From the NCBI GenBank assembly GCA_938028835.1, contig CALIMJ010000047.1:1-39611 (forward strand): a DNA stretch of 39,611 bases. Reading direction: 5' to 3'. Every line of letters starts with the position of its first letter. The first letter of the stretch is position 1. Made by a program: the position numbers and the translations under genes. The notes under the pieces are model-generated. The model saw only the letters and a program-made list of their open reading frames with translations. It did no database searches and was not told the DNA's origin. The DNA is from an uncultured bacterium (GTDB lineage: Bacteria; Sysuimicrobiota; Sysuimicrobiia; Sysuimicrobiales; Sysuimicrobiaceae). Shown here piece after piece: positions 22,639-31,143 of the stretch.

Positions 22639-24101
22639 GGAGCGCGTCCGCCCCGGACCCCCTTCCCCGGGCCGGTCTCGTCCGAAGGATCCTGGTGGGA
22701 GTCGGCGCGCTTCTGGCGGGAAACGTGGCGGCCACGGCGACCGCCATGGTCTCCTCCATGGTCCTGGCTCGGACCCTCGGGGTGGCGGACTACGGGCGCT
22801 ACTCCCTCGTGTTCCTCTACGCCACCCTGTTCCAGGGCCTGGCTTCCTTCGGACTGGACGACATCCTGACGCGGGAGTTGAGCCGGGGCCGCGGCGGCGC
22901 GGACCGGCTGCTCGGGAACGCCATCCTGCTCCGGCTGCTGTTCTCCGCTGCGGCGGTGGGGGTGTGTGTGGGCGCCACCCAGTGGGGCGAGCCCGACCGT
23001 CAGGTGGCCTGGGGTACGGTGCTGGCGGTGTTGCCCCTCCTGCTGTCGGCCGTCTACGTCCCCCTGTGGTCCGTGCTGGCGGCGCGGCTGGAGTACCCGC
23101 TCCGGGAAGCCATCGTGGTCGCCTCGCGGGTGGCGGAGTTGGCACTGTTGGTGGGGTTCGCGTGGGCAGGGGCCCCTTTGCTCGTCCTCGTGGCGGTGAC
23201 GGCAGCAGCTCAGAGCGTACCCCTCGGTTTGACCCTGTGGTTGATGCGCGCGCGGGCGAGGCCGGTGTTCCACTTCGACCGCCAGCTGGCGCGAGGCCTG
23301 TTAGCCCAGTCGGCCCCCCTGGGCCTGGCGTCTGTGGTGGCGCTCGTCTACGGACGCGTGGACGGTGTGTTGCTGGCGCGCCTTGCTGGCTACGAGGCCG
23401 TGGGCCTGTATAGCGCGGCCTACAAGTTCCTCAATCTGGTGCTGGCGCTCCCCTACGTGGTGAACGCCGCGGTGTTTCCCGTCCTGGCGAGGGTTCAGGA
23501 GGATCGGGGCACGGTCCAGGTAGTGTTCCAGCGCGCCTTCGACTACCTCACCCTGGTGGCGCTGCCCCTCGCCATGGGGGGCACGTTCCTCGCCTCCTCC
23601 GTCGTCCGTGTGGTGTACGGACCCGGGTTCGAGGCGGCCGCGGAGCCCCTGCGGGTCCTCCTGTGGGCTGCCGTCCCCATGTTCGCCGCGCGCACCTGCC
23701 GGCAGCTGCTGGTGGCCGGCGGACAGCAGGGCGCGCACCTGGGGCTCCTGGTCGCGGGGGCGGTTGTGAACGTCCTGCTCAATCTGTGGTGGATTCCGCG
23801 ATGGGGCATTCTGGGCGCCGCCTGGGCCACGTTGGCCGCCGAGGCCGCGGTCCTGGCGATGGCCTACCTGGTGGTACGCGCCCGTTTGGGATTGCAGCTA
23901 CAGCCGGCTTTCGCCCTGCGGGCCGCGGTCGCCACCGTTTGCATGGGGGTCGTGGCGGCCGGGTCGACCCTCCTGGGACCATGGGTCTCCGTGCTGCTGG
24001 GGAGCGGCGCGTATCTGGCTGCTACGGTCGGGTTCGGGCTCTGGCCCCGACAGCCCCGCGCCCTCCTGGAGGGCAGGGGTTTGAGGGTGGAAGCATCGTG
24101 A
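22635..24101 (+). CDS. Polysaccharide flippase (Wzx/MATE-like, MVF superfamily)
   Basis: A 488-residue membrane protein with about 12-14 hydrophobic segments and the usual Wzx start (LLAGNVAATATAMVSSMVLARTLGVADYGRYSLVFLYATLFQGLASFGLD). Other family marks are GRVDGVLLARLAGYEAVGLYSAAYKFLNLVLALPYVVNAAVFPVLAR and NVLLNLWWIPRWGILGAAWATL. It would move the undecaprenyl-linked repeat unit to the outer face of the membrane. GTG 22635 overlaps the stop of the polymerase gene, and its own stop overlaps the next GTG (24098), so the three genes are translationally coupled. Confidence 0.92.
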   Translation: MRSASAPDPLPRAGLVRRILVGVGALLAGNVAATATAMVSSMVLARTLGVADYGRYSLVFLYATLFQGLASFGLDDILTRELSRGRGGADRLLGNAILLRLLFSAAAVGVCVGATQWGEPDRQVAWGTVLAVLPLLLSAVYVPLWSVLAARLEYPLREAIVVASRVAELALLVGFAWAGAPLLVLVAVTAAAQSVPLGLTLWLMRARARPVFHFDRQLARGLLAQSAPLGLASVVALVYGRVDGVLLARLAGYEAVGLYSAAYKFLNLVLALPYVVNAAVFPVLARVQEDRGTVQVVFQRAFDYLTLVALPLAMGGTFLASSVVRVVYGPGFEAAAEPLRVLLWAAVPMFAARTCRQLLVAGGQQGAHLGLLVAGAVVNVLLNLWWIPRWGILGAAWATLAAEAAVLAMAYLVVRARLGLQLQPAFALRAAVATVCMGVVAAGSTLLGPWVSVLLGSGAYLAATVGFGLWPRQPRALLEGRGLRVEAS

Positions 24102-25135
24102 GCGACACCGTGGTGGTGGTGCCCGTCTACAACGGCCGCCCCACGCTACCCCGCTGTTTGGGGGCGCTGTTGCGCCAGTCACAACCGGCACGGGCTGTGT
24201 ACGTGGTGGACAACGGATCCACAGACGGTACATACGAGTGGGCGAAGGGGCTGTCGGAGGCGGACGCGCGTGTGCGGATCTTGCGGGAGGTCCGACGCGG
24301 GCCGGGGGCGGCGCGGAACGCAGGTGTGCGGGCAGCCCTGCATGAGCTCCGCCCGGCATTCGTGGCGTTTACGGACGCGGACTGCGTGGCCGAGGAGGAC
24401 TGGCTCGAGCGGTTAGGTCAGGGCTTCGCGCACGATCGGATCGGTGCGGTGACGGGCCGCATCCGACCCTTCGCCCCGGATAGCGTGGTGGGCCGCTACC
24501 TGGCGATGAGCGCCGTGGATCCCGGAACGAGGGATCGCGTGGCTTGCTCTGTCGCGCTGGACGAGGGGATCGCTGGGGGTAACGCCTGCGTGCGCGCTCA
24601 GGCCCTGCAGGAAGTCGGGTTGTTTGACGAGTCGTTCTACGTGGCGCAGGACTGGGACCTGGGCCTGCGCCTGCTCCGGGCGGGCTGGTGGCTGCGATAC
24701 ACCACCGGCGCCGTGGTGCAGCACCTGCACCAGGAACGAAGCGTGGGTGACCTGCTGAGGCTCGCCACGAGGTACGCGCGGGGACGCCCTGCGATCCTGC
24801 GTCGGCACTTCCGCGGACAGATCTTTCTGTCCGCCCTGGGCCGCCGGGTGGTGAGGCGCGGGCCCGTCACAGCCAGCCTCCAGCTGACGTCCCCGGAGAA
24901 GGTGGTGCTGGCGCTCTTCACCGCCGGCCTGCGGTGGGGGTGGGCGTGGCTTGTGCTGCCCGCGTACGTCGCCTATCTGGGGGCTCGGATCTGGCGGGCC
25001 GCGGGCAGAAGCGGAGGTCCCCCTCCGCGCGCCTCCGAGGTCCCGTTGATGGTCGCCTTGCAGATCCTGGAATCCGCAGCGTTCAACGGGCAGGCTTTTG
25101 TGGAGTCCCTGCGGCGGAAGGTGGTGTGTCTGTGA
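24098..25135 (+). CDS. Family 2 glycosyltransferase (EPS GT2-1)
   Basis: A 345-residue GT-A fold enzyme. VVVPVYNGRPTLPRCL begins the chain, VDNGSTDGTYEW binds the nucleotide, VAFTDADCV carries the DxD metal site, and AQDWDLGLRLLRAGWW supplies the likely base region. After the catalytic part (~1-225) comes a C-terminal extension with LTSPEKVVLALFTAG and one or two hydrophobic segments near 270-300, likely membrane-associated. The same extension appears in the next GT2 (25281), so the two look like a duplication. GTG 24098 overlaps the flippase stop. Donor and acceptor sugars are unknown. Confidence 0.9.
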   Translation: MSDTVVVVPVYNGRPTLPRCLGALLRQSQPARAVYVVDNGSTDGTYEWAKGLSEADARVRILREVRRGPGAARNAGVRAALHELRPAFVAFTDADCVAEEDWLERLGQGFAHDRIGAVTGRIRPFAPDSVVGRYLAMSAVDPGTRDRVACSVALDEGIAGGNACVRAQALQEVGLFDESFYVAQDWDLGLRLLRAGWWLRYTTGAVVQHLHQERSVGDLLRLATRYARGRPAILRRHFRGQIFLSALGRRVVRRGPVTASLQLTSPEKVVLALFTAGLRWGWAWLVLPAYVAYLGARIWRAAGRSGGPPPRASEVPLMVALQILESAAFNGQAFVESLRRKVVCL

Positions 25136-25280
25136 GGGGGCCGACGACGAAGGGTGCTGAGGGAGAAAGCGGCGGCGGGTGGGTGACGCCCGTCTGGGGC
25201 GCGCAGTCACGGTCGGGTCGGACTTCTGGGATCCGTGTGATCCCGCTCCCCGTGCACACCGAGCTGCAGGGAGGTGCTGT

Positions 25281-26315
25281 GTGCCGAACCCGGTAGGGGT
25301 GGAGGTGATCGTGCCCGTGTACAACGGGCTGCGAACCCTCCCCGCGTGTATCGACGCCCTGCTCCAGCAGACCCTGGTGCCTCAGGCAGTGTGGGTGGTG
25401 GACAACGGGTCTACGGACGGGACTTACGAGTGGCTTCTGGAGCGCTCCAGGGAGGAGCCGCGTCTGCGGGTGCTGCGGGAGCTGCGTCGCGGCCAGGCGG
25501 CCGCGCGCAACGCGGCCCTGCGCGGTGGGGAGGCGGAAGTGGTGGCCTTTACGGACGCGGACTGCGTGCCGGAGCCCACCTGGCTGGAACGGCTCCTTGA
25601 GGGATATGGGGACGACCGGGTCGGCGCGGTGGCCGGGGCAGTGGTGGGGCATGCGCCCCGGAATGTGGTGGAGCGTTACCTGTCTGTGGCGGCATTCCCC
25701 ACGCCCCGGGAGGCCCAGATAACTGAGGGGTACGAGTTCCCCACGGTGGCGTTCTATACGGCGAACCTGTCCGTGCGGACACAGGTCCTGCGTGCGATCG
25801 GCGGGTTCGACGAGGCCATGCCGCCCGCCGACGATCTGGACGTCTGCTGCCGGATCCTGCGGGCGGGCTGGAGGATCGCGTACACGCCCGCGGCGCGGGT
25901 GGGGCATGTCCACCGATCACGGCTGTGGGCGATGCTGGCGCGCTTCTACCAGTACGGCGCGTCTCGCCCGAAGGTGCTGCGGAAGCACTGCGAGGGGGTC
26001 CTTTACGCGCTCGTGGGCCGCCGTCAGTGGGTGTGCCGGGGCGGGCCCACGGGCTGCCTGAACCTCACGTCTCCCGAGAAGGTGTGCCTGAGCCTCGCGG
26101 CCGTGAGCCTGTGGGCGCCGTGGTTTCTCGCGCCGCTGGCAGCGTACCTGGTGCGGTTGGGGCTGAAGGTGGCGCGGGCCGGTCGCCAGCGGGGCGTGAA
26201 CCCGCGGTCCGGGTGGGAGGTGGCTGCCTGGGCCGCCTTGCACGTGGGTGAGTTTGCCGCGGTCAACGTGGGAAGCCTGCTGGCTTCGGCGCGTTACCGG
26301 GTCATCTGCTTCTGA
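25281..26315 (+). CDS. Family 2 glycosyltransferase (EPS GT2-2)
   Basis: A 344-residue GT-A enzyme closely related to the preceding one: VIVPVYNGLRTLPACI, VDNGSTDGTYEWLL, VAFTDADCVPEPTWLERL, ADDLDVCCRILRAGW, and the same C-terminal LTSPEKVCLSLAAVSLWAPWF hydrophobic extension. GTG 25281 has GGGAGG five bases upstream; the longer frame upstream is unlikely. The 145-nt gap before it is the largest inside the EPS operon and holds a small hairpin (25228-25244), so an internal promoter or processing site is possible. Sugar specificity cannot be told. Confidence 0.9.
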   Translation: MPNPVGVEVIVPVYNGLRTLPACIDALLQQTLVPQAVWVVDNGSTDGTYEWLLERSREEPRLRVLRELRRGQAAARNAALRGGEAEVVAFTDADCVPEPTWLERLLEGYGDDRVGAVAGAVVGHAPRNVVERYLSVAAFPTPREAQITEGYEFPTVAFYTANLSVRTQVLRAIGGFDEAMPPADDLDVCCRILRAGWRIAYTPAARVGHVHRSRLWAMLARFYQYGASRPKVLRKHCEGVLYALVGRRQWVCRGGPTGCLNLTSPEKVCLSLAAVSLWAPWFLAPLAAYLVRLGLKVARAGRQRGVNPRSGWEVAAWAALHVGEFAAVNVGSLLASARYRVICF

Positions 26316-26337
26316 ATCGCTACGGAGGAGGCGGCCG

Positions 26338-27228
26338 ATGCGCGTGCTCGTGACGGGAGGGTCTGGGTTCATCGGGGGCTACCTGGTGGAGTGGTTGGCC
26401 CGACACTTGGTGGAGCCCGTGGTGCTGGACCTCGTGCAGCCTGAGGGGCTGGCGGTGGACCCCGTGCATCATCGGGCTGACGTGCGCGACCCCGAGGCGG
26501 TGGCCGAGGCCATGCAGGGTTGCCGGGTGGTCGTCCACCTGGCCGGCGTGCTGGGGACGGATTTTACCGTGGACTCCCCGGTGGACACGGTGGAGAACAA
26601 CCTTATCGGTGCCCTGCGGGTCCTGGAGGCGGCGAAGCGGCAGCGGGTGCGGGTGGTGCTCATCAACGTGGGCAACGACTGGGACAACCCGTACACCATC
26701 ACGAAGCAGGCGGCGGTCCGCTTCGGGCTCATGTACGACCGGGAGTTCGGCATCCCGGTGACCGTGGTGCGCGCCATGAATGCGTATGGACCCCGGCAGA
26801 AGGCCGACGAGACCAAGAAGCTCGTCCCCACCCTCATCTGCGCCGCGCTGCGGGGAGAACCACTCCCCGTGTACGGAGACGGCGAGCAGGAGGTGGACCT
26901 GGTGTACGTGGAGGACGTGGCGGAGATCCTAGGAAGGGCGGCGCTGGCCCCGCAGCCGGTCCACGGACAGGTGGAGGCGGCCACGGGGCAAGCGATGCGC
27001 GTGAACGAGGTGGCGGAGTGCATCCGCCAGCTCGTCAACCCTGCGGTCCCCATCGTTCACTTACCCATGCGGAGGGGAGAGCCGCCCCGGTCGCGGACAG
27101 TCGGCGACCCCGCTCCGGCCGCGCACTACTTCGGGTACGTGCCTACGACCCCCTTCTGGCAAGGCTTACGCCGGACGGTGGAGTGGTACCGGTCGCGACT
27201 CAGCGTGGCGGCTGAAGTAACGGCGTAG
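26338..27228 (+). CDS. NAD-dependent epimerase/dehydratase (extended SDR)
   Basis: A 296-residue extended short-chain dehydrogenase acting on a nucleotide sugar. The Rossmann loop is TGGSGFIGGYL (6-16). VVHLAGVLGTDF contains the HLA motif, and the active-site YTITK follows in NPYTITKQAAVRFG. MNAYGPRQ and VYVEDVAEI are typical of UDP-glucose 4-epimerase-like proteins. In the usual Ser/Thr site the text reads LINVGNDWDNPY, without the common SSxxVYG, so the catalytic Ser may be replaced and the reaction is uncertain. ATG 26338 has GGAGGAGG seven to eight bases upstream. It probably provides an epimerised or reduced sugar donor for the same polymer. Confidence 0.87.
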   Translation: MRVLVTGGSGFIGGYLVEWLARHLVEPVVLDLVQPEGLAVDPVHHRADVRDPEAVAEAMQGCRVVVHLAGVLGTDFTVDSPVDTVENNLIGALRVLEAAKRQRVRVVLINVGNDWDNPYTITKQAAVRFGLMYDREFGIPVTVVRAMNAYGPRQKADETKKLVPTLICAALRGEPLPVYGDGEQEVDLVYVEDVAEILGRAALAPQPVHGQVEAATGQAMRVNEVAECIRQLVNPAVPIVHLPMRRGEPPRSRTVGDPAPAAHYFGYVPTTPFWQGLRRTVEWYRSRLSVAAEVTA

Positions 27229-27247
27229 GGACGGTAGGGAGGGAGCG

Positions 27248-28207
27248 TTGCGGGTGTCGGTGGTGGTACCGGCGCGGAATGAGGAGCCGCGGATCGGTGC
27301 GTGCCTGCGGGCCCTGCTGGCGCAGGACTACCCGCGGGACGCGTACGAGGTGATCGTGGTGGACGACGGATCCACGGACCGGACGGCGGAGGTCGCGGAG
27401 AGGTTCGGGGTTACGGTGCTCCGGCAGCCGTATCGGGGCGGCGCGGCAGCACGGAATCTGGGTGTGGTCCACGCCCGCGGGGAGTTGGTGGCCTTCACGG
27501 ACGCGGACTGCATCGCGCTGAGGGGATGGCTGTCTGCGCTCGTAGCCGCGTTCGAGGATCCGGAGCTGGGCGTCTGTGGCGGAGAGGTGCTGGGGATGGG
27601 GGATTCCTGGGTGGCGCGCTACCTGGAGGAGGATGTCCGGGTGTTCCGCCTGGATCGACTCCAGCAGATGCGTCCGTGGCCGGTGTTCGTAACCGCGAAC
27701 GTAGCCTACCGACGGGAGGTGTTCGAGCGTCTGGGCGGCTTCGTACCGGAGCTCAGGGGTGCTTCGGACCTCGAGATGACGTGGAGGGTGGCGCGGGACG
27801 GACGGTACCGGCTCCTCGGCCGCCCGACGGCGGTCGTGTACCACGGGCACCCGAGGACGGTCCGTGAGCTGTACGCGCAGTGGTTCGGATACGGTGCGGG
27901 CCGGGCGCGGGTGGACCTGCTGCTCGTCGGACGAGGGGAAGCGGCGCGCGGGTGCGTGATCCACAGCGCTCGGGCGCTCGGAGCGGCTGGACTCGCCCCC
28001 TTTCGGGTGGTGGCGCGACTGGTGCGGGTCGAAAAAAGGAGCAGGTTCGCGGCGCCCGTGCTGGACGCGGTCCGCGGGCTGGCTTACGCGGCCGGCTACG
28101 GGGTGGGATTCGCGGGACGTCGCGTCAGGGGGTCGTGGCGGGAGCGGGCCGGGGAAAGCGGCAGGTCCGTGGCAGCCCTCCTTGAGCCGGACGGGGGCTC
28201 CCGTTGA
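27248..28207 (+). CDS. Family 2 glycosyltransferase (EPS GT2-3)
   Basis: A 319-residue GT-A enzyme: VVVPARNEEPRIGACL, VIVVDDGSTDRTAEVAE, VAFTDADCIAL (DxD), and ASDLEMTWRVARDG. After ~230 residues comes a basic C-terminal part (many Arg) without clear membrane segments. It is more like the common WcaA-type GT2 than the GT2-1/GT2-2 pair. TTG 27248 lies about five bases after GGGAGGGAG; GTG 27254 is the alternative and would lose two residues. Its stop (TGA) shares one base with the ATG of the next glycosyltransferase. Substrates unknown. Confidence 0.88.
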   Translation: MRVSVVVPARNEEPRIGACLRALLAQDYPRDAYEVIVVDDGSTDRTAEVAERFGVTVLRQPYRGGAAARNLGVVHARGELVAFTDADCIALRGWLSALVAAFEDPELGVCGGEVLGMGDSWVARYLEEDVRVFRLDRLQQMRPWPVFVTANVAYRREVFERLGGFVPELRGASDLEMTWRVARDGRYRLLGRPTAVVYHGHPRTVRELYAQWFGYGAGRARVDLLLVGRGEAARGCVIHSARALGAAGLAPFRVVARLVRVEKRSRFAAPVLDAVRGLAYAAGYGVGFAGRRVRGSWRERAGESGRSVAALLEPDGGSR

Positions 28208-29238
28208 TGCGGGTGTCGGTGGTGATCCCCGCACGTAACGCGGCCCACACGCTGCCGGACTGCCTGGAGGCACTCGTCCGGCAGGTGCGGCCGGCGGACG
28301 AGGTGGTGTTGGTGGACAACGGCTCCACGGACGCCACAGGGGACGTCGCCCGGCGCTTTCGCGAGCGGCTGCCCGGGCTGCGGGTGGTCTACGAGCCGCG
28401 ACCCGGAGAGGCTGTCGCACGGAATCGTGGGGTGGCGGAGGCCAAGGGGGACGTGCTCGCGTTCACGGATGCAGACTGCGTGCCCCACGAGGACTGGCTC
28501 GCGAGGGCCCTGGAGGCGGTGGAGAGAGACCCGCCCTGTCACGCGGTGGCCGGGGAGGTGACGGGTTACCGGCCCGTGCGGCTCGTGGAGAAGTACCTGA
28601 CCGTCTGCGCTTTCCCTGCATCCGCGGATGGGCGGGTGGTATGCGGTCTGAACTTCCCTCCCCCCACCTTCTACACGGCTAACTTGTGCGTGCGGCGGGA
28701 GGCGTTTGAACGAGTGGGCCCCTTCGACGAGGGGTTGCGGGGCGGTGTGGACGTGGCGCTGTGTTGGCGGCTTGTACGTGCGGGGTTCCGGATCCGGTAC
28801 GAGCCCCGGGCGGTGGTGGCGCACGTCCAACGTAACTCTTTTGGCCAGGCGGCTCGAAGGCTGTTCGAGTACGGAACCGGCCTACCCGGGTGGTTCCGCA
28901 AGCACGCGGAACCCGGGCTTTGGGTGACGTTGCCCTGGAACCGCAGCGTGCACCTGCGATGGTTCCGCCGGCCGGGCTGGGTCAACCTGGCTACCCCGGA
29001 CCGGGTCCTCGCAGCGCTTGTGGCTGCGTCCGTCCTCGAGCCCTGGGTGGCCGCGCTCTTGGGCGCTTATGTGGTACGCCTGGGCTGGCGGGTGCGGAGC
29101 CTGGCGCGGCGGCGTGCGGTTCCGCTCTCTGCCTGGGAGCTCGCAGGCGTGACGGCCCTCCACCTGGTGGAGTTCCCCCTGTTCACAGCAGGGACCGTGG
29201 TGGGGTCTTTGCGCCACCGCGTCCTGTGTGTGGTGTGA
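28207..29238 (+). CDS. Family 2 glycosyltransferase (EPS GT2-4)
   Basis: A 343-residue GT-A enzyme with VVIPARNAAHTLPDCL, VLVDNGSTDATGDVAR, LAFTDADCVPHEDWL and GVDVALCWRLVRAGF. The C-terminal part resembles GT2-1 and GT2-2 (LATPDRVLAALVAASVLEPW, then AYVVRLGWRVRSLARRR), so it looks like a third, more distant copy of the same type. ATG 28207 overlaps the TGA of the gene before by one base, and a TTG three bases earlier is possible. The AsnB gene follows seven bases after its stop. Sugar specificity is unknown. Confidence 0.89.
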   Translation: MRVSVVIPARNAAHTLPDCLEALVRQVRPADEVVLVDNGSTDATGDVARRFRERLPGLRVVYEPRPGEAVARNRGVAEAKGDVLAFTDADCVPHEDWLARALEAVERDPPCHAVAGEVTGYRPVRLVEKYLTVCAFPASADGRVVCGLNFPPPTFYTANLCVRREAFERVGPFDEGLRGGVDVALCWRLVRAGFRIRYEPRAVVAHVQRNSFGQAARRLFEYGTGLPGWFRKHAEPGLWVTLPWNRSVHLRWFRRPGWVNLATPDRVLAALVAASVLEPWVAALLGAYVVRLGWRVRSLARRRAVPLSAWELAGVTALHLVEFPLFTAGTVVGSLRHRVLCVV

Positions 29239-29245
29239 GGACGCC

Positions 29246-31141
29246 ATGTGCGGCATCTGCGGGGTTGCAGATCTCGACGTCGACCGGCCGGTGGACGCGG
29301 CGGTGCTGCGGCGGATGAACCACGCCCTGCGGCACCGGGGCCCGGACGAGGAGGGGTACTACGAGGGGACGCACGCAGCCCTGGCCATGTGCCGACTACG
29401 GGTGATTGACCCTGCGGGCGGCTCACAGCCCATGGGCAACGAAGACGGGTCCATCTGGCTGGTGTACAACGGCGAGGTGTACAACTTCCGCGAGCTGCGC
29501 GGCGAGCTGGAAGCGAGAGGCCACCGCTTCCGGACGCGATCGGACACGGAGGTGGTGGTGCACGGCTACGAGGCCTTCGGGGTGGACGTGGTCACGAGGC
29601 TGCGGGGGATGTTCGCCTTCGCCCTGTGGGACGAGCGCCAGCAGCGGCTCCTTCTGGCCCGGGACCGCCTCGGCATCAAGCCCCTGTACTACTGGCAGAG
29701 CGGCGACCGCCTCGCCTTCGCGTCCGAACTCAAGTCCCTCCTGGAACTGCCGGACCTCCCGCGCCAGGTGGAACCGGAAGCTGTAGATCTGTACTTCACC
29801 TACGGCTACGTACCGGCTCCCTGGACGGCTTTCCGGGGGGTGTGCAAACTCCCCCCGGGGCACGTGCTGGTCCTGGACCGCGCGGGCCTGCGGGTGCGAC
29901 GATACTGGGACTTCGTCCCGGCAGAAAGGCCTTCAGGGCCTCTCCGGGAGTGCGTGGCCGAGCTGCGGGAACGGCTGCAGGACGCGGTCCGGTCGCACCT
30001 GGTGAGCGACGTTCCCGTGGGGGCGTTCCTCAGCGGGGGGCTGGACAGCAGCACGGTGGTGGCCCTGATGAGCCTGGCGGGCGCTCAGCCGGTCCGGACG
30101 TTCTCCATCGGGTTCCGCGAGGCGCGGTTCGATGAGCTGCCCTACGCCCGGCAGGTGGCGCGCCGCTACGGGACGGACCACCGGGAGCTGGTGGTGGAAC
30201 CCCAGGTGGCCCGGCGGCTGCCGGAGCTACTGGCCCACTTCGACGAGCCCTTCGGCGACTCCTCGGCCATTCCCACGTACCTGGTAGCGGAGCTGGCCCG
30301 CCAGCACGTGACGGTGGTTCTGACCGGCGACGGCGGGGACGAGGGGTTCTGCGGGTACGAGTGGCAGCGCCGCCACCAGATGGTCCGGCCGTTCCACCGA
30401 CTCCCCTTCGCCCTGCGCGCCCACGCGCCGGAGCTGGCCCGGCTGCTGCCCGCCGGGCCCTGGCGACAGCGCGTGGCCGGCTTCCTTGCGGACGTGGCCC
30501 TCGACCCTGCAGACGGCTACCTGCGGCGCATGACCCTCTTCGACGGCCAGCACCGGCGGGAACTGTACTCTGGCGACTTCGGGGCCGCGTTGGACGGGCA
30601 CGACAGTCTGGCCCCGTTGCGGAGGTGGCTGGAGGCGCTGCCGGAGTCAGACTTCCGGAGCCGGATGCTGTACGCGGACACCCACTTCTACTGCCCGGAG
30701 GACTGTCTTGTAAAGGTGGACCGCGTGACCATGGCGTGGTCCCTAGAGGCCCGGGTGCCGCTGCTGGACCATGAGCTGGTGGAGTTCCTGGCGGCCGTAC
30801 CGCCGCAGTGGAAGCTCCGGGGGCTGACCTCCAAGTACCTGCTGCGCCTCGCCGTGCGGGACCTCCTGCCTCAGGACCTGCTCCGGAAGCGCAAACAGGG
30901 CTTCAGCGTCCCTGTAGGGCCGTGGCTGCGGGGTCCGCTTCACCCGGCGGCCCGGGACCTCCTGCTGGACGCCCGGGCCCGGCAGCGCGGCTGGCTGCGG
31001 CCGGAGGCCGTAGAACGACTGCTGGAGGCGCACCGTTCCGGGCGGGCCGACCACGGACACCGGCTGTACGCCCTGCTGGGTCTCGAGATCTGGGCGCGGG
31101 AGTACGTGGACCGCGTGCCCGCGGCGGTGCGCGGGGGCTGA
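29246..31141 (+). CDS. asnB: Asparagine synthase-type glutamine amidotransferase
   Basis: A 631-residue class II glutamine amidotransferase. Cys right after the initiator Met (MCGICGV) is the N-terminal nucleophile; the glutaminase domain spans ~2-200 (RHRGPDEEGYY, YNGEVYNF, SDTEVVVHGYE). The synthetase domain follows, with the PPi loop FLSGGLDSS (~261-269) and VVLTGDGGDEGFCGY. ATG 29246 is chosen over upstream codons because Cys must be residue 2. It may make asparagine, but inside an EPS locus with a UDP-sugar dehydrogenase, homologues (WbpS-like) can amidate uronic acid residues, which I think is at least as likely here. Length is normal for AsnB type 1. Confidence 0.92.
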   Translation: MCGICGVADLDVDRPVDAAVLRRMNHALRHRGPDEEGYYEGTHAALAMCRLRVIDPAGGSQPMGNEDGSIWLVYNGEVYNFRELRGELEARGHRFRTRSDTEVVVHGYEAFGVDVVTRLRGMFAFALWDERQQRLLLARDRLGIKPLYYWQSGDRLAFASELKSLLELPDLPRQVEPEAVDLYFTYGYVPAPWTAFRGVCKLPPGHVLVLDRAGLRVRRYWDFVPAERPSGPLRECVAELRERLQDAVRSHLVSDVPVGAFLSGGLDSSTVVALMSLAGAQPVRTFSIGFREARFDELPYARQVARRYGTDHRELVVEPQVARRLPELLAHFDEPFGDSSAIPTYLVAELARQHVTVVLTGDGGDEGFCGYEWQRRHQMVRPFHRLPFALRAHAPELARLLPAGPWRQRVAGFLADVALDPADGYLRRMTLFDGQHRRELYSGDFGAALDGHDSLAPLRRWLEALPESDFRSRMLYADTHFYCPEDCLVKVDRVTMAWSLEARVPLLDHELVEFLAAVPPQWKLRGLTSKYLLRLAVRDLLPQDLLRKRKQGFSVPVGPWLRGPLHPAARDLLLDARARQRGWLRPEAVERLLEAHRSGRADHGHRLYALLGLEIWAREYVDRVPAAVRGG

Positions 31142-31143
31142 CC

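Noticed and set aside
25136-25280. Remnant gene or mobile element in the 145-nt gap of the EPS operon
   Set aside because: No terminal repeats, no conserved frame and only a 6-bp hairpin were seen.
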